A stretch of DNA of 64,000 nt from contig NZ_JAGYHF010000011.1 in NCBI RefSeq assembly GCF_018336155.1, positions 62,001 to 126,000 of the forward strand, given 5' to 3'. The position numbers and the translations under genes were made by a program. Of the stretch, positions 41,622-49,266 are shown piece by piece. A model generated the notes under the pieces. That model saw only the letters and a program-made list of their open reading frames with translations. It did not search any database and had not been told where the DNA came from. Position 1 is the stretch's first letter, and each line of letters begins with the position of its first letter. Origin of the DNA: Pseudomonas rustica (GTDB taxonomy: Bacteria > Pseudomonadota > Gammaproteobacteria > Pseudomonadales > Pseudomonadaceae).

Positions 41622-42959
41622 TTATTCGGTGACGGTCGGGATCTTGCGCGGGGCCATGAAGTACATCCACGTCAGCGCAAGGAAATACATCGCCGGAATC
41701 AGGGTAAACAACACGGTGTAGTTGTTGTTGGTCACGGTCAGGATGTGGCCGACGATCTGGGTCATGAACATCCCGCCGATCGCCGCGCACATGCCGCCGA
41801 AACCGAACACCGTGCTCATCATGTGCTTGGGCGTGTAGTCCATCACCAGGCTCCAGATGTTCGCCGTCCAGGCCTGATGCGCGCCGATCGCCAGAGAAAT
41901 CGCCGCCACTGCGACCCACAGATTGGCCGAGCCAGCCGCCATGACCACGCCGATGATGCAGCAGGCGAACAGCAACATCGACAGCAGCCGCGCCTTGATC
42001 GAGTTCATGCCGCGACCGATCAGGAACGAAGACAGAATGCCGCCGCCGACGCTGCCGAAGTCAGCCGTCACGTAGATGATGATCAGCGGAATACCCATCT
42101 GGGTGACGTTGATGCCCAGGTTGTATTGCTGATTGAGAAACGGCGGCAGCCAGTACAGGTAGAACCAGAACACCGGCGCGGTCAGCGCATAAGCGATGGC
42201 GAAGGCCCAGGTGCCGCGCATCCGCAGGATTCTCGAGAACGGCACGCGGGCCTGTTCCGGTTCAACTTCCTGCTGGATGTAGTCCAGTTCGGACTGTTTC
42301 ACGGTCGGGTGATCTTCCGGGTTGAAGTACTTCAAACCCCAGAACAACAACCAGATCCCGCCCAGCGCCGACATGCACAGGAACGCGGCTTGCCAGCCCC
42401 AGACGTGGAGAACCAGCGGCAGCAACATTGGCGTGAACATCGCGCCGACGTTGGTGCCGGCGTTGAAGATGCCAGTGGCGACTGCACGTTCGCCAGCGGG
42501 GAACCACAGGCGCGTGGTTTTCACGCAGGCCGGGTAGTTCGCCGCTTCGGTGAGGCCGAGGATAAATCGGCAGACCATGAAACCGACCGCCGATGTCGCC
42601 AGGCCGTGGGCGCCGGTGGCCAGGCTCCAGAGCAGCACGGCGCAGAAGAACACGCGTTTGACGCCGACCCGGTCGATCAGTCGACCTTGCAGGACGAAAC
42701 CGATCGCGTAGCCGACCTGAAACCAGAAGTTGATGTTGGCGTAATCCATCGCCGTCCAGCTCATTTCCTTGGCGAGGATTGGCTGCATGACGCCGAGGGC
42801 GGCGCGGTCGATGTAGTTCAGGGTGGTGGCGAAAAACACCAGCGCCAGCATGCCCCAGCGGGTTTTGCCGACCGCCATGGCGCCGCGGATCTTGTCGCCG
42901 ATGCCACCTGAGGCAGTACTCATGGCCGGAGCCATGCGGGAAGTCTGTGAAGGAATCAT
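41622..42959 (-). CDS. MFS transporter of the anion:cation symporter type, probable quinate/shikimate uptake
   Basis: Encodes 445 residues with twelve transmembrane segments after a 35-residue polar N-terminus. WGMLALVFFATTLNYIDRAALGVMQPILAKE and RFILGLTEAANYPACVKTTRLWFP are hallmarks of the ACS family (hexuronate, galactonate, tartrate and aromatic acid uptake). It is divergent from quiC, which converts 3-dehydroshikimate, so quinate or shikimate is the likely substrate. The spacer carries a dyad shared with the aroQ promoter region. ATG at 42959 follows GGTGGA; GTG at 42968 is less likely. Confidence 0.88.
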   Translation of the reverse strand: MIPSQTSRMAPAMSTASGGIGDKIRGAMAVGKTRWGMLALVFFATTLNYIDRAALGVMQPILAKEMSWTAMDYANINFWFQVGYAIGFVLQGRLIDRVGVKRVFFCAVLLWSLATGAHGLATSAVGFMVCRFILGLTEAANYPACVKTTRLWFPAGERAVATGIFNAGTNVGAMFTPMLLPLVLHVWGWQAAFLCMSALGGIWLLFWGLKYFNPEDHPTVKQSELDYIQQEVEPEQARVPFSRILRMRGTWAFAIAYALTAPVFWFYLYWLPPFLNQQYNLGINVTQMGIPLIIIYVTADFGSVGGGILSSFLIGRGMNSIKARLLSMLLFACCIIGVVMAAGSANLWVAVAAISLAIGAHQAWTANIWSLVMDYTPKHMMSTVFGFGGMCAAIGGMFMTQIVGHILTVTNNNYTVLFTLIPAMYFLALTWMYFMAPRKIPTVTE

Positions 42960-43119
42960 GTGTTCCACCCGTTTTTGGATTTGTTATTTGGTGTGCTGTG
43001 TTGCTTGCACGCTGCGACCGGTGGTTCATATCCGGACTCAATGTGCGGTCGATGGTGGGCAGTGGACGAAAAATCGTCAATTCGCCAAACCGCCATTGTG
43101 TTCAATAATCGCACGCAAA

Positions 43120-43143
43120 ACTAACCGGGTAGTACACTTTAAA
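43120..43143. promoter_or_regulatory. Candidate operator between MFS and quiC genes
   Basis: ACTAACCGGGTAGT (43120-43133) is a 14-base palindrome with one mismatched pair. The longer string TAACC-n3-TAGTACA-n-TTTA recurs, inverted, upstream of aroQ at about 47434-47454. Shared placement before the quinate/shikimate genes suggests a common regulator, most simply the TetR protein encoded at 45321. Apart from this and the REPIN at 43197, the 358-base divergent spacer shows nothing I can name. Confidence 0.5.
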
Positions 43144-43196
43144 TTGCTGCCGCGTTCAATGCAGCCAATAATTTCCCCACTATAAAAACCCATCCC

Positions 43197-43283
43197 ATGT
43201 AGGAGCTGCCGAAGGCTGCGATCCTTTGATCTTGATTTTGAAAAGCAACATCAAAAGATCGCAGCCTTCGGCAGCTCCTACAG
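43197..43283. repeat. REPIN upstream of quiC
   Basis: Arms ATGTAGGAGCTGCCGAAGGC and its reverse complement (43197-43217, 43262-43283) of the GATCTTTTGATC-core family. It sits between the presumed promoter/operator and the quiC start, so it is likely transcribed in the quiC leader. Confidence 0.88.
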
Positions 43284-43317
43284 TAAAGATCAAGCGGCGC
43301 AGTCCGGGAGTTGAAAC

Positions 43318-45219
43318 ATGCAGCGTTCCATTGCCACCGTTTCCTTGAGCGGCACCCTGCCGGAAAAACTCGAAGCCATTGCCGCCGCCGGGTTCGACGG
43401 GGTGGAGATCTTCGAAAACGACCTCCTGTACTACGACGGCAGTCCGCGCGAAATTAAACAGATGTGCGCCGATCTCGGCATCGCCATCACCCTGTTTCAG
43501 CCGTTCCGCGATTTCGAAGGCTGCCGCCGCGATCGCCTGGCGCGCAATCTTGAGCGCGCCGAACGCAAGTTCGACCTGATGCAGGAACTCGGCACCGACC
43601 TGGTGCTGGTCTGCAGCAACGCCTCGGCCGACAGCGTCGGCGATCAACAAATTCTAGTCGATGACCTGCGCTTGCTGGCCGAACACGCCGGCGCGCGTGG
43701 CTTGCGCATTGGTTACGAAGCGCTGGCCTGGGGCCGTCACGTCAACACTTATCAACAGGTCTGGGACATCGTGCGTCAGGCCGATCATCCGAGCCTCGGC
43801 GTGCTGCTCGACAGCTTTCACACCTTGTCGCTGAAGGGCGATCCGCGCGCCATCGCTGACATCCCCGGCGACAAAATCTTCTTCGTGCAAATGGCCGACG
43901 CGCCGATTCTGCAGATGGATGTGCTGGAGTGGAGCCGGCATTTCCGCTGCTTCCCGGGGCAGGGCGAATTTGATCTGCCGGGCTTCCTCGCGCCGATCAT
44001 TCAGAGCGGTTACACCGGGCCGCTGTCGCTGGAAATCTTCAATGACGGCTTCCGCGCCGCGCCGCCACGGGCCAATGCCGCTGACGGTTTGCGTTCGCTG
44101 CTGTACCTGGAGGAGAAGACTCGCCAGCGTCTGGAGCAGGACACGACGCCTGTGGCCAACCGCGAAATCCTGTTCGAAACGCCGCAGGCCAGCGAGTACA
44201 ACGGCATTGAGTTTCTGGAGTTTGCCGTCGATGAAAGCCTCGGCGCCAAGCTGTCGAACTGGCTGGAGCGCCTCGGTTTCGTCAAAGCGGGCCAGCACCG
44301 CTCCAAGAGCGTGAGCCTGTTGCGTCAGGGCGACATCAACCTGATTCTCAACTCCGAGCCTTACTCTTTCGCCCACAGTTTTTTCGAAGCCCACGGCCCG
44401 TCGTTGTGCGCCACCGCCGTGCGGGTCAAGGACAGCGCCAGTGCTTTGGCCCGCGCCGTGGCTTACAAAGGTCAGCCCTATCGCGGACTGGTCGGCCCCA
44501 ACGAACTGGAACTGGCGGCAGTGCGCGCGCCGGATGGCAGCCTGATTTATCTGGTCGATGAACAGGCCGATGTCTACGGCACCGATTTCAATCTGCTGGC
44601 CGACGCGCCGGCTCGTGGCGGGCTCAAGCGCATCGACCACATGGCCATGGCGCTGCCGGCCGACAGCCTCGACAGTTGGGTGCTGTTCTACAAGAGCCTG
44701 CTGGATTTCGAAGCGGATGATGAAGTGGTGCTGCCCGACCCGTACGGGCTGGTGAAGAGCCGCGCACTGCGCAGTCGCGACAGCTCGATCCGCTTGCCGC
44801 TGAATATTTCAGAGAACCGCAACACCGCGATCTCCCATGCGCTGTCGAGTTATCGCGGTTCCGGTGTGCATCACATCGCCTTCGATTGTGACGACATATT
44901 CGCCGAAGTCAGTCGTGCCAAAGAGGCCGGTGTGCCGCTGTTGGATATTCCGCTCAACTATTACGACGACCTCGCCGCACGCTTCGATTTCGACGACGAA
45001 TTCCTCAGCGAGCTGGCCTATTACAACGTGCTCTACGACCGTGATGCGCAGGGCGGCGAGCTGTTTCACGTCTACACCGAGCCGTTCGAAGGGCGCTTCT
45101 TCTTCGAGATCATCCAGCGCAAAAACGGTTATGCCGGTTACGGCGCAGCGAATGTCGCGGTGCGTTTGGCGGCGATGGCCAAATCACGCAGCGGCGCCGT
45201 TCGCCAGGCGAAGTTGTAG
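43318..45219 (+). CDS. quiC: 3-dehydroshikimate dehydratase with C-terminal VOC (HPPD-like) domain
   Basis: Encodes 633 residues. The N-terminal TIM barrel (1-280) shows the metal set of QuiC1 dehydratases: Glu134 in GYEALAWG, Asp165 in LLDSFHT, Gln191 in FVQMADAP and Glu239 in LSLEIFND. It converts 3-dehydroshikimate to protocatechuate, feeding the beta-ketoadipate pathway. The C-terminal half (about 290-620) is a vicinal-oxygen-chelate region resembling 4-hydroxyphenylpyruvate dioxygenase (IDHMAMALPADSL, HHIAFDCDD, FFEIIQR). GGGAG precedes the ATG. Divergent from a likely shikimate/quinate importer and followed by a TetR gene. Confidence 0.95.
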   Translation: MQRSIATVSLSGTLPEKLEAIAAAGFDGVEIFENDLLYYDGSPREIKQMCADLGIAITLFQPFRDFEGCRRDRLARNLERAERKFDLMQELGTDLVLVCSNASADSVGDQQILVDDLRLLAEHAGARGLRIGYEALAWGRHVNTYQQVWDIVRQADHPSLGVLLDSFHTLSLKGDPRAIADIPGDKIFFVQMADAPILQMDVLEWSRHFRCFPGQGEFDLPGFLAPIIQSGYTGPLSLEIFNDGFRAAPPRANAADGLRSLLYLEEKTRQRLEQDTTPVANREILFETPQASEYNGIEFLEFAVDESLGAKLSNWLERLGFVKAGQHRSKSVSLLRQGDINLILNSEPYSFAHSFFEAHGPSLCATAVRVKDSASALARAVAYKGQPYRGLVGPNELELAAVRAPDGSLIYLVDEQADVYGTDFNLLADAPARGGLKRIDHMAMALPADSLDSWVLFYKSLLDFEADDEVVLPDPYGLVKSRALRSRDSSIRLPLNISENRNTAISHALSSYRGSGVHHIAFDCDDIFAEVSRAKEAGVPLLDIPLNYYDDLAARFDFDDEFLSELAYYNVLYDRDAQGGELFHVYTEPFEGRFFFEIIQRKNGYAGYGAANVAVRLAAMAKSRSGAVRQAKL

Positions 45220-45320
45220 GAAATTCGTAAACGCGGGATTAAACACGGCTCGCGCGGCTTCCTTCACTGTGCGGCGCGGCCCATAATCGCCGCCTGTGCA
45301 GTGATGGCCGTGAGCCCGCA

Positions 45321-45998
45321 ATGACGATAAATTCAGAACTTTCCGCAGCTACTGTCGTGCCCGTCGTAGAGCCGCGCAAGAGTCGCAAAAACAACCCGGA
45401 AAAGACCCGCGAGAACATCCTGCAGGAGGCGATCGTCGAGTTCGTCCAGCAAGGTTTGTCCGGTGCTCGCGTCGACGCGATCGCCGAGCGCATCCACACC
45501 TCCAAACGCATGATCTATTACTACTTCGGCAGTAAGGAGCAGTTGTACGTCGAGGTGCTGGAGAAGCTTTACGGCGATATTCGCAACACCGAAAACCGCC
45601 TGCATCTGGCCGAGTTGCCGCCAGAGGTGGCGATTCGACGATTGGTCGAATTCACCTTCGATCACCACGATCGCAACGTCGATTTCGTGCGCATCGTCAG
45701 CATCGAAAATATCCACAACGCTGAATTCGTGAAGCGTTCCGATGCGATCAAGGCGATGAACAACACCATCCTCGATTCACTCGGCGAGATTCTGCGTCGC
45801 GGTGCTGATGAAGGTGTGTTCCGTGCGGGGCTGGATGCGCTGGATGTGCATTTGCTGATCAGTTCGTTCTGCTTCTATCGCGTGTCGAACCGGCACACGT
45901 TTGGCGAGATCTTCCAGATTGACCTGCCGGATGAAAACATCAAACAGCGTCATCGCGAGATGATCTGCGAATCGGTGCTGCGCTACCTGCAAGCCTGA
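45321..45998 (+). CDS. TetR-family transcriptional regulator in the quinate/shikimate module
   Basis: Encodes 225 residues. After a basic, Pro-rich N-terminal tail of about 25 residues the TetR helix-turn-helix reads TRENILQEAIVEFVQQG through ARVDAIAERIHTSKRMIYYYFGSKEQLY, a strong match. The ligand domain follows. It begins 101 bases after quiC in the same direction and probably represses quiC, the MFS gene and perhaps aroQ-aroE, relieved by an intermediate such as protocatechuate or dehydroshikimate; that is inference from position and the shared motif. Confidence 0.92.
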   Translation: MTINSELSAATVVPVVEPRKSRKNNPEKTRENILQEAIVEFVQQGLSGARVDAIAERIHTSKRMIYYYFGSKEQLYVEVLEKLYGDIRNTENRLHLAELPPEVAIRRLVEFTFDHHDRNVDFVRIVSIENIHNAEFVKRSDAIKAMNNTILDSLGEILRRGADEGVFRAGLDALDVHLLISSFCFYRVSNRHTFGEIFQIDLPDENIKQRHREMICESVLRYLQA

Positions 45999-46000
45999 CA

Positions 46001-46076
46001 ATCAAAAGATCGCAGCCTTCGGCAGCTCCTACACCGATCCCTGTAGGAGCTGCCGCAGGCTGCGATCTTTTGATCT
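46001..46076. repeat. REPIN between convergent tetR and aroE genes
   Basis: AATCAAAAGATCGCAGCCTTC and its partner (46001-46034 and 46040-46076) with a short 6-base loop region; GATCTTTTGATC family. The left edge abuts the tetR stop and the right edge the aroE stop. Confidence 0.88.
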
Positions 46077-46931
46077 TCAACCATTCATGCTTTGAAAATG
46101 CGCCAGCATCCGCTGCGCATCCGGCACCACGCCGCTGAACAATTCAAACGCCTTCACCGCCTGAAACACCGCCATGTTGCCGCCATCCAACGTGCGGCAA
46201 CCCAACGCGCGAGCATTACGCAGCAGCTCGGTTTCCAGCGGGAAATACACAATCTCCGCCACCCACAATTCCTTGCGCAGCAACTCGACTGGCACTGGCA
46301 TGCCCGGCAATTTAGCCATGCCCATCGGCGTGGTGTTGACCAGACCATCAGCCAGATTCAGCGTACTCGGCAAATCCCGACCCGCCACCACACGACCGAA
46401 GCCGAAATGCTGATTCAAGTTGTTCGCCAGACTTTCCGCACGCTCACTGTCGACGTCGAAAATGCTCAACTGCCGGACGCCTTCGCTCAACAACGCGTGG
46501 GCCACTGCCGCACCCGCACCACCGGCGCCCATCTGGACCACACGCTCACGGGCAGCGTCCTGCAAACCACGGCGAAAACCCTCGGCGAAACCCAGACAAT
46601 CGGTGTTGTGGCCGACGCGTTTGCCGTCCCTCAGCACCACCGTGTTGACCGCGCCGATGCCCCGGGCTTCCGGCGACAACTCATCAAGCAGTGGAATAAT
46701 CGCCTGCTTGCACGGAAAAGTAATGTTCAGCCCGGTGTAGTTCATCCGTTCAGCTGCCAGCAGCAGATCGGGCAGGGCGGTGCTGTCCATTTGCAATTGA
46801 TCGAGATCGATCAATCGATACAGATAACGCATGCCCTGCGCATCACCCTCGTGCTCATGCAGCGCCGGTGTGCGCGAAGCCTGAATACCGGCACCGATCA
46901 ACCCGGCGAGAATTATGTTGGAGTGCGACAT
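46077..46931 (-). CDS. aroE: Shikimate/quinate dehydrogenase, AroE-family (catabolic-type paralogue)
   Basis: Encodes 284 residues. Substrate-binding elements are GIQASRTPALHE, NITFPCKQAIIPLLDEL with the catalytic Lys and GHNTDCLGF with the catalytic Asp; the nucleotide fold has QMGAGGAGAAVAHALL, whose following FDVDSERAE favours NAD over NADP because an acidic residue ends strand two. This, with the neighbours aroQ and quiC, suggests oxidation of quinate or shikimate rather than biosynthesis. ATG at 46931 (AAGGGG upstream) chosen over a GTG at 46940. Separated from aroQ by 5 bases. Confidence 0.9.
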   Translation of the reverse strand: MSHSNIILAGLIGAGIQASRTPALHEHEGDAQGMRYLYRLIDLDQLQMDSTALPDLLLAAERMNYTGLNITFPCKQAIIPLLDELSPEARGIGAVNTVVLRDGKRVGHNTDCLGFAEGFRRGLQDAARERVVQMGAGGAGAAVAHALLSEGVRQLSIFDVDSERAESLANNLNQHFGFGRVVAGRDLPSTLNLADGLVNTTPMGMAKLPGMPVPVELLRKELWVAEIVYFPLETELLRNARALGCRTLDGGNMAVFQAVKAFELFSGVVPDAQRMLAHFQSMNG

Positions 46932-46936
46932 GCGAT

Positions 46937-47377
46937 TCACCCCTTCAGCCGCTGACTGAAATGTTCCAGCGCCAGGCGATAGCCATGACTGCCAAACCCG
47001 GCCATCACCGCCGTGGCAATCGCCGAGACAAACGAGTGATGACGAAACGGCTCGCGGGCGTGGACGTTGGACAGATGCACTTCAATCACCGGCACTTCGC
47101 TGGCGACCAGCGCATCGCGAATCGCCACCGACGTGTGCGTCCACGCTGCCGGGTTGATCACGATCCCGGCGCAACGACCGCGCGCCGCGTGAATCCAGTC
47201 GAGCAATTCGCCTTCGTGATTGGTCTGGCGAAACTCCACGGCCAGGCCGAATTCTTCAGCCGCACGACCGCACAACGCCGAAATATCCGCCAGGGTTTCG
47301 TGACCATAAGTCGCCGGCTCGCGGGTGCCAAGCAGGTTCAGGTTCGGGCCGTTGAGCACCAGAACGATAGGGGGCAT
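46937..47377 (-). CDS. aroQ: Type II 3-dehydroquinate dehydratase
   Basis: Encodes 146 residues. IVLVLNGPNLNLLGTREPATYG contains the start of the active site and the lid Tyr; VEFRQTNHEGELLDWIH, VINPAAWTHTSVAIRDAL and EVHLSNVHAREPFRHHS with the catalytic His complete it. It interconverts 3-dehydroquinate and 3-dehydroshikimate, which here supplies QuiC when quinate is used. Pseudomonas normally has another aroQ next to accB, so this is probably the catabolic copy. ATG at 47377 follows GGAG; the GTG at 47392 lies within the ribosome-site region. Confidence 0.94.
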   Translation of the reverse strand: MPPIVLVLNGPNLNLLGTREPATYGHETLADISALCGRAAEEFGLAVEFRQTNHEGELLDWIHAARGRCAGIVINPAAWTHTSVAIRDALVASEVPVIEVHLSNVHAREPFRHHSFVSAIATAVMAGFGSHGYRLALEHFSQRLKG

Positions 47378-47433
47378 GAGGGGTAACTCCACTTATTGTT
47401 TTTGGCTTTGGCCAGAGGTTTCGGCCTGTGGAG

Positions 47434-47458
47434 ATAAAATGTACTAGATGGTTACCAT
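47434..47458. promoter_or_regulatory. Candidate operator upstream of aroQ-aroE
   Basis: On the minus strand TAACC-n3-TAGTACA-n-TTTA matches the MFS/quiC spacer motif, ending near 47434. It overlaps a perfect 11-base palindrome ATGGTTACCAT at 47448-47458. About 60-80 bases before the aroQ start, suitable for a repressor site. The remaining spacer to 47684 is AT-richer than average with no other recognised element. Confidence 0.5.
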
Positions 47459-47684
47459 GGTCAATTGAAAAATAATGCACGTGGCGTTTTATGTTCGGTG
47501 ATCGCACAGAAGCAATATTTGGTAGAAATTCTGAAGCAGGAATGAGACATAAGTTTCACACTTGAAATCAATTAACCTAACTGATGGGTTAGCATAAGTG
47601 CGCAGCTAAAAGAAACATGCAATAGCGATCGTGATGCGAGATGGGCATCCCGCTCGCACATTTCGAAGGAGTGGAAATCGATCT

Positions 47685-48131
47685 ATGAAAGTCGTCAAAG
47701 CTAAGCCATCCACACGTCGCCCCCTGACGGAGGAGATGATCGACGCCGCCATCCTGCAAGGGGAGGCACGCCGGGCGAGTAGCTTGCAGGCGGTCTCCGT
47801 AACCTTTGAAAAATCATCTCTGGTCATCCGTTTTGAGGATGGCAGCGGTGTGTTGCTTCCGGTGAACCAGTATCCAGAGTTTGACGGGTTTGATGCAGGC
47901 GATTACGAGGGGCTGACAGTCGGGTTCGCAGGCACTGCGCTTTGCCATGAAGGCAAAGACCTTGACGTTTCCATTGCCGGGATGATTTCAGCGAGCCCGT
48001 CACTCATGAAGATGGCCGCGTCGGTGGTTGCATCGCGTAACGGTCGTCAAAGCAGTGCTGCGAAGTCCGAAGCTGCTCGAGCGAATGGCAAAAAGGGCGG
48101 GCGACCACGCAAGGCCGATCCCGCGTTGTAA
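47685..48131 (+). CDS. DUF2442-domain protein
   Basis: Encodes 148 residues. The central part (about 35-95; LQAVSVTFEKSSLVIRFEDGSGVLLPV) resembles DUF2442, a small beta-rich family often beside DUF4160 toxin-like or regulatory proteins. The C-terminus is basic with an AT-hook-like GKKGGRPRKA, suggesting DNA association. AAGGAG lies 14 bases before the ATG, which is rather far. No DUF4160 partner is visible: the upstream 60 bases hold only short blocked frames. Function unknown. Confidence 0.75.
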   Translation: MKVVKAKPSTRRPLTEEMIDAAILQGEARRASSLQAVSVTFEKSSLVIRFEDGSGVLLPVNQYPEFDGFDAGDYEGLTVGFAGTALCHEGKDLDVSIAGMISASPSLMKMAASVVASRNGRQSSAAKSEAARANGKKGGRPRKADPAL

Positions 48132-48139
48132 ACACCCAC

Positions 48140-48169
48140 AAAAAAGCCGTCAATCACGACGGCTTTTTT
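48140..48169 (+). terminator. Rho-independent terminator after the DUF2442 gene
   Basis: AAAAAGCCGTC (48141-48151), 6-base loop, GACGGCTTTTTT (48158-48169): a GC stem followed by a T-run, with an A-run on the other side, so it can serve both convergent genes (DUF2442 and trmA). Confidence 0.9.
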
Positions 48170-48186
48170 GTATCTGGCATTCGCAC

Positions 48187-49266
48187 TCAGCGCCGGGTCA
48201 GTAACACACCCGATTCCATGTGGTGCGTCCACGGAAACTGGTCGAACAACGCGCACTGGGTGATGCGGTGCGTGTCGTGCAACTGGGCGATGTTGGCCGC
48301 CAGGGTTTCCGGGTTGCAGGAGATGTACAGAATGTTGTCGAAACGCCGGGTCAGCTCGCAGGTGTCCGGATCCATGCCGGCGCGTGGCGGGTCGACGAAG
48401 ACGCTGCCGAACTCGTAGCTCTTCAGGTCGATGCCTTGCAGGCGACGGAACGGGCGCACTTCGTTGAGCGCTTCGGTCAGTTCTTCGGCGGACAAACGCA
48501 CAAGGGTGACGTTATCCACAGCGTTTTCGCTGAGGTTGCTCAGTGCCGCGTTGACCGAGGTCTTGCTGATTTCGGTGGCCAGCACTTTGCGCACGCGGGT
48601 GGCGAGCGGCAGGGTGAAGTTGCCGTTGCCGCAGTACAACTCCAGCAAGTCGTCAGTGCGATCACTGAGTGCTTCGTATGCCCAGTTGAGCATCTTCTGG
48701 TTCACGGTGCCGTTCGGCTGGGTGAACGCGCCTTCCGGTTGGCGATAGCTGAAGGTGCGACCGCCGACTTCGAGTTTCTCGACCACGTAATCGAGGCCGA
48801 GCACTTCGCGTTTGCCTTTCGAGCGCCCAATGATGCTGACGCCGAGATCCGCCGCCAGTTTGGTCGCCGCCGCGTGCCAGTGCTCGTCCAGCGGACGGTG
48901 ATAGCACAGGGTGATCATCGCGTCGCCGGACAGCGTGGTCAGAAACTCGACCTGAAACAACTTGTGGCTCAGCGCCGAACTGGCCTGCCACGCCGCTTTC
49001 AGCTGCGGCATCAACTGATTGATGCGCAGGCTGGCGATCGGGAACTCTTCGATCAGGATCGGCGTGCGTTTGTCGTCCTGAGCGAACATCGCGTAATGCC
49101 GATCGCCGCCCTCGCGCCACAGGCGGAATTCGGCGCGCAGACGGAAGTTCTGCAGCGGCGAGTCGAACACGGTCGGCTCGGGGGCATCGAACGGCGCCAG
49201 CAGGTCACGCAAGCGCGTGACCTTGGCTTCGAGTTGCTCGGCGTAAGCCTGGGAATCAAATGTCAT
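48187..49266 (-). CDS. trmA: tRNA (uracil-5-)-methyltransferase
   Basis: Encodes 359 residues, standard TrmA length. Motifs are FTQPNGTVNQKMLNWAYE, LELYCGNGNFTLPLA (SAM binding), VFVDPPRAGMDPDT, and the nucleophile Cys in ILYISCNPETLAANI. It methylates U54 of tRNA to ribothymidine. ATG at 49266 overlaps the purine permease stop by 4 bases (ATGA), so the two genes are coupled even though functions differ. The GTG-like start at 49278 has no ribosome site. Confidence 0.95.
   Translation of the reverse strand: MTFDSQAYAEQLEAKVTRLRDLLAPFDAPEPTVFDSPLQNFRLRAEFRLWREGGDRHYAMFAQDDKRTPILIEEFPIASLRINQLMPQLKAAWQASSALSHKLFQVEFLTTLSGDAMITLCYHRPLDEHWHAAATKLAADLGVSIIGRSKGKREVLGLDYVVEKLEVGGRTFSYRQPEGAFTQPNGTVNQKMLNWAYEALSDRTDDLLELYCGNGNFTLPLATRVRKVLATEISKTSVNAALSNLSENAVDNVTLVRLSAEELTEALNEVRPFRRLQGIDLKSYEFGSVFVDPPRAGMDPDTCELTRRFDNILYISCNPETLAANIAQLHDTHRITQCALFDQFPWTHHMESGVLLTRR

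Noticed and set aside
41529..42911. 460-codon frame opposite the MFS importer
   Set aside because: Runs antisense to a clear transporter gene and begins inside a REPIN; composition is that of a shadow frame.
47601..47684. Remnant DUF4160 gene before the DUF2442 gene
   Set aside because: The frame ending at the DUF2442 start is blocked by stops about 50 bases upstream and shows no similarity to DUF4160.
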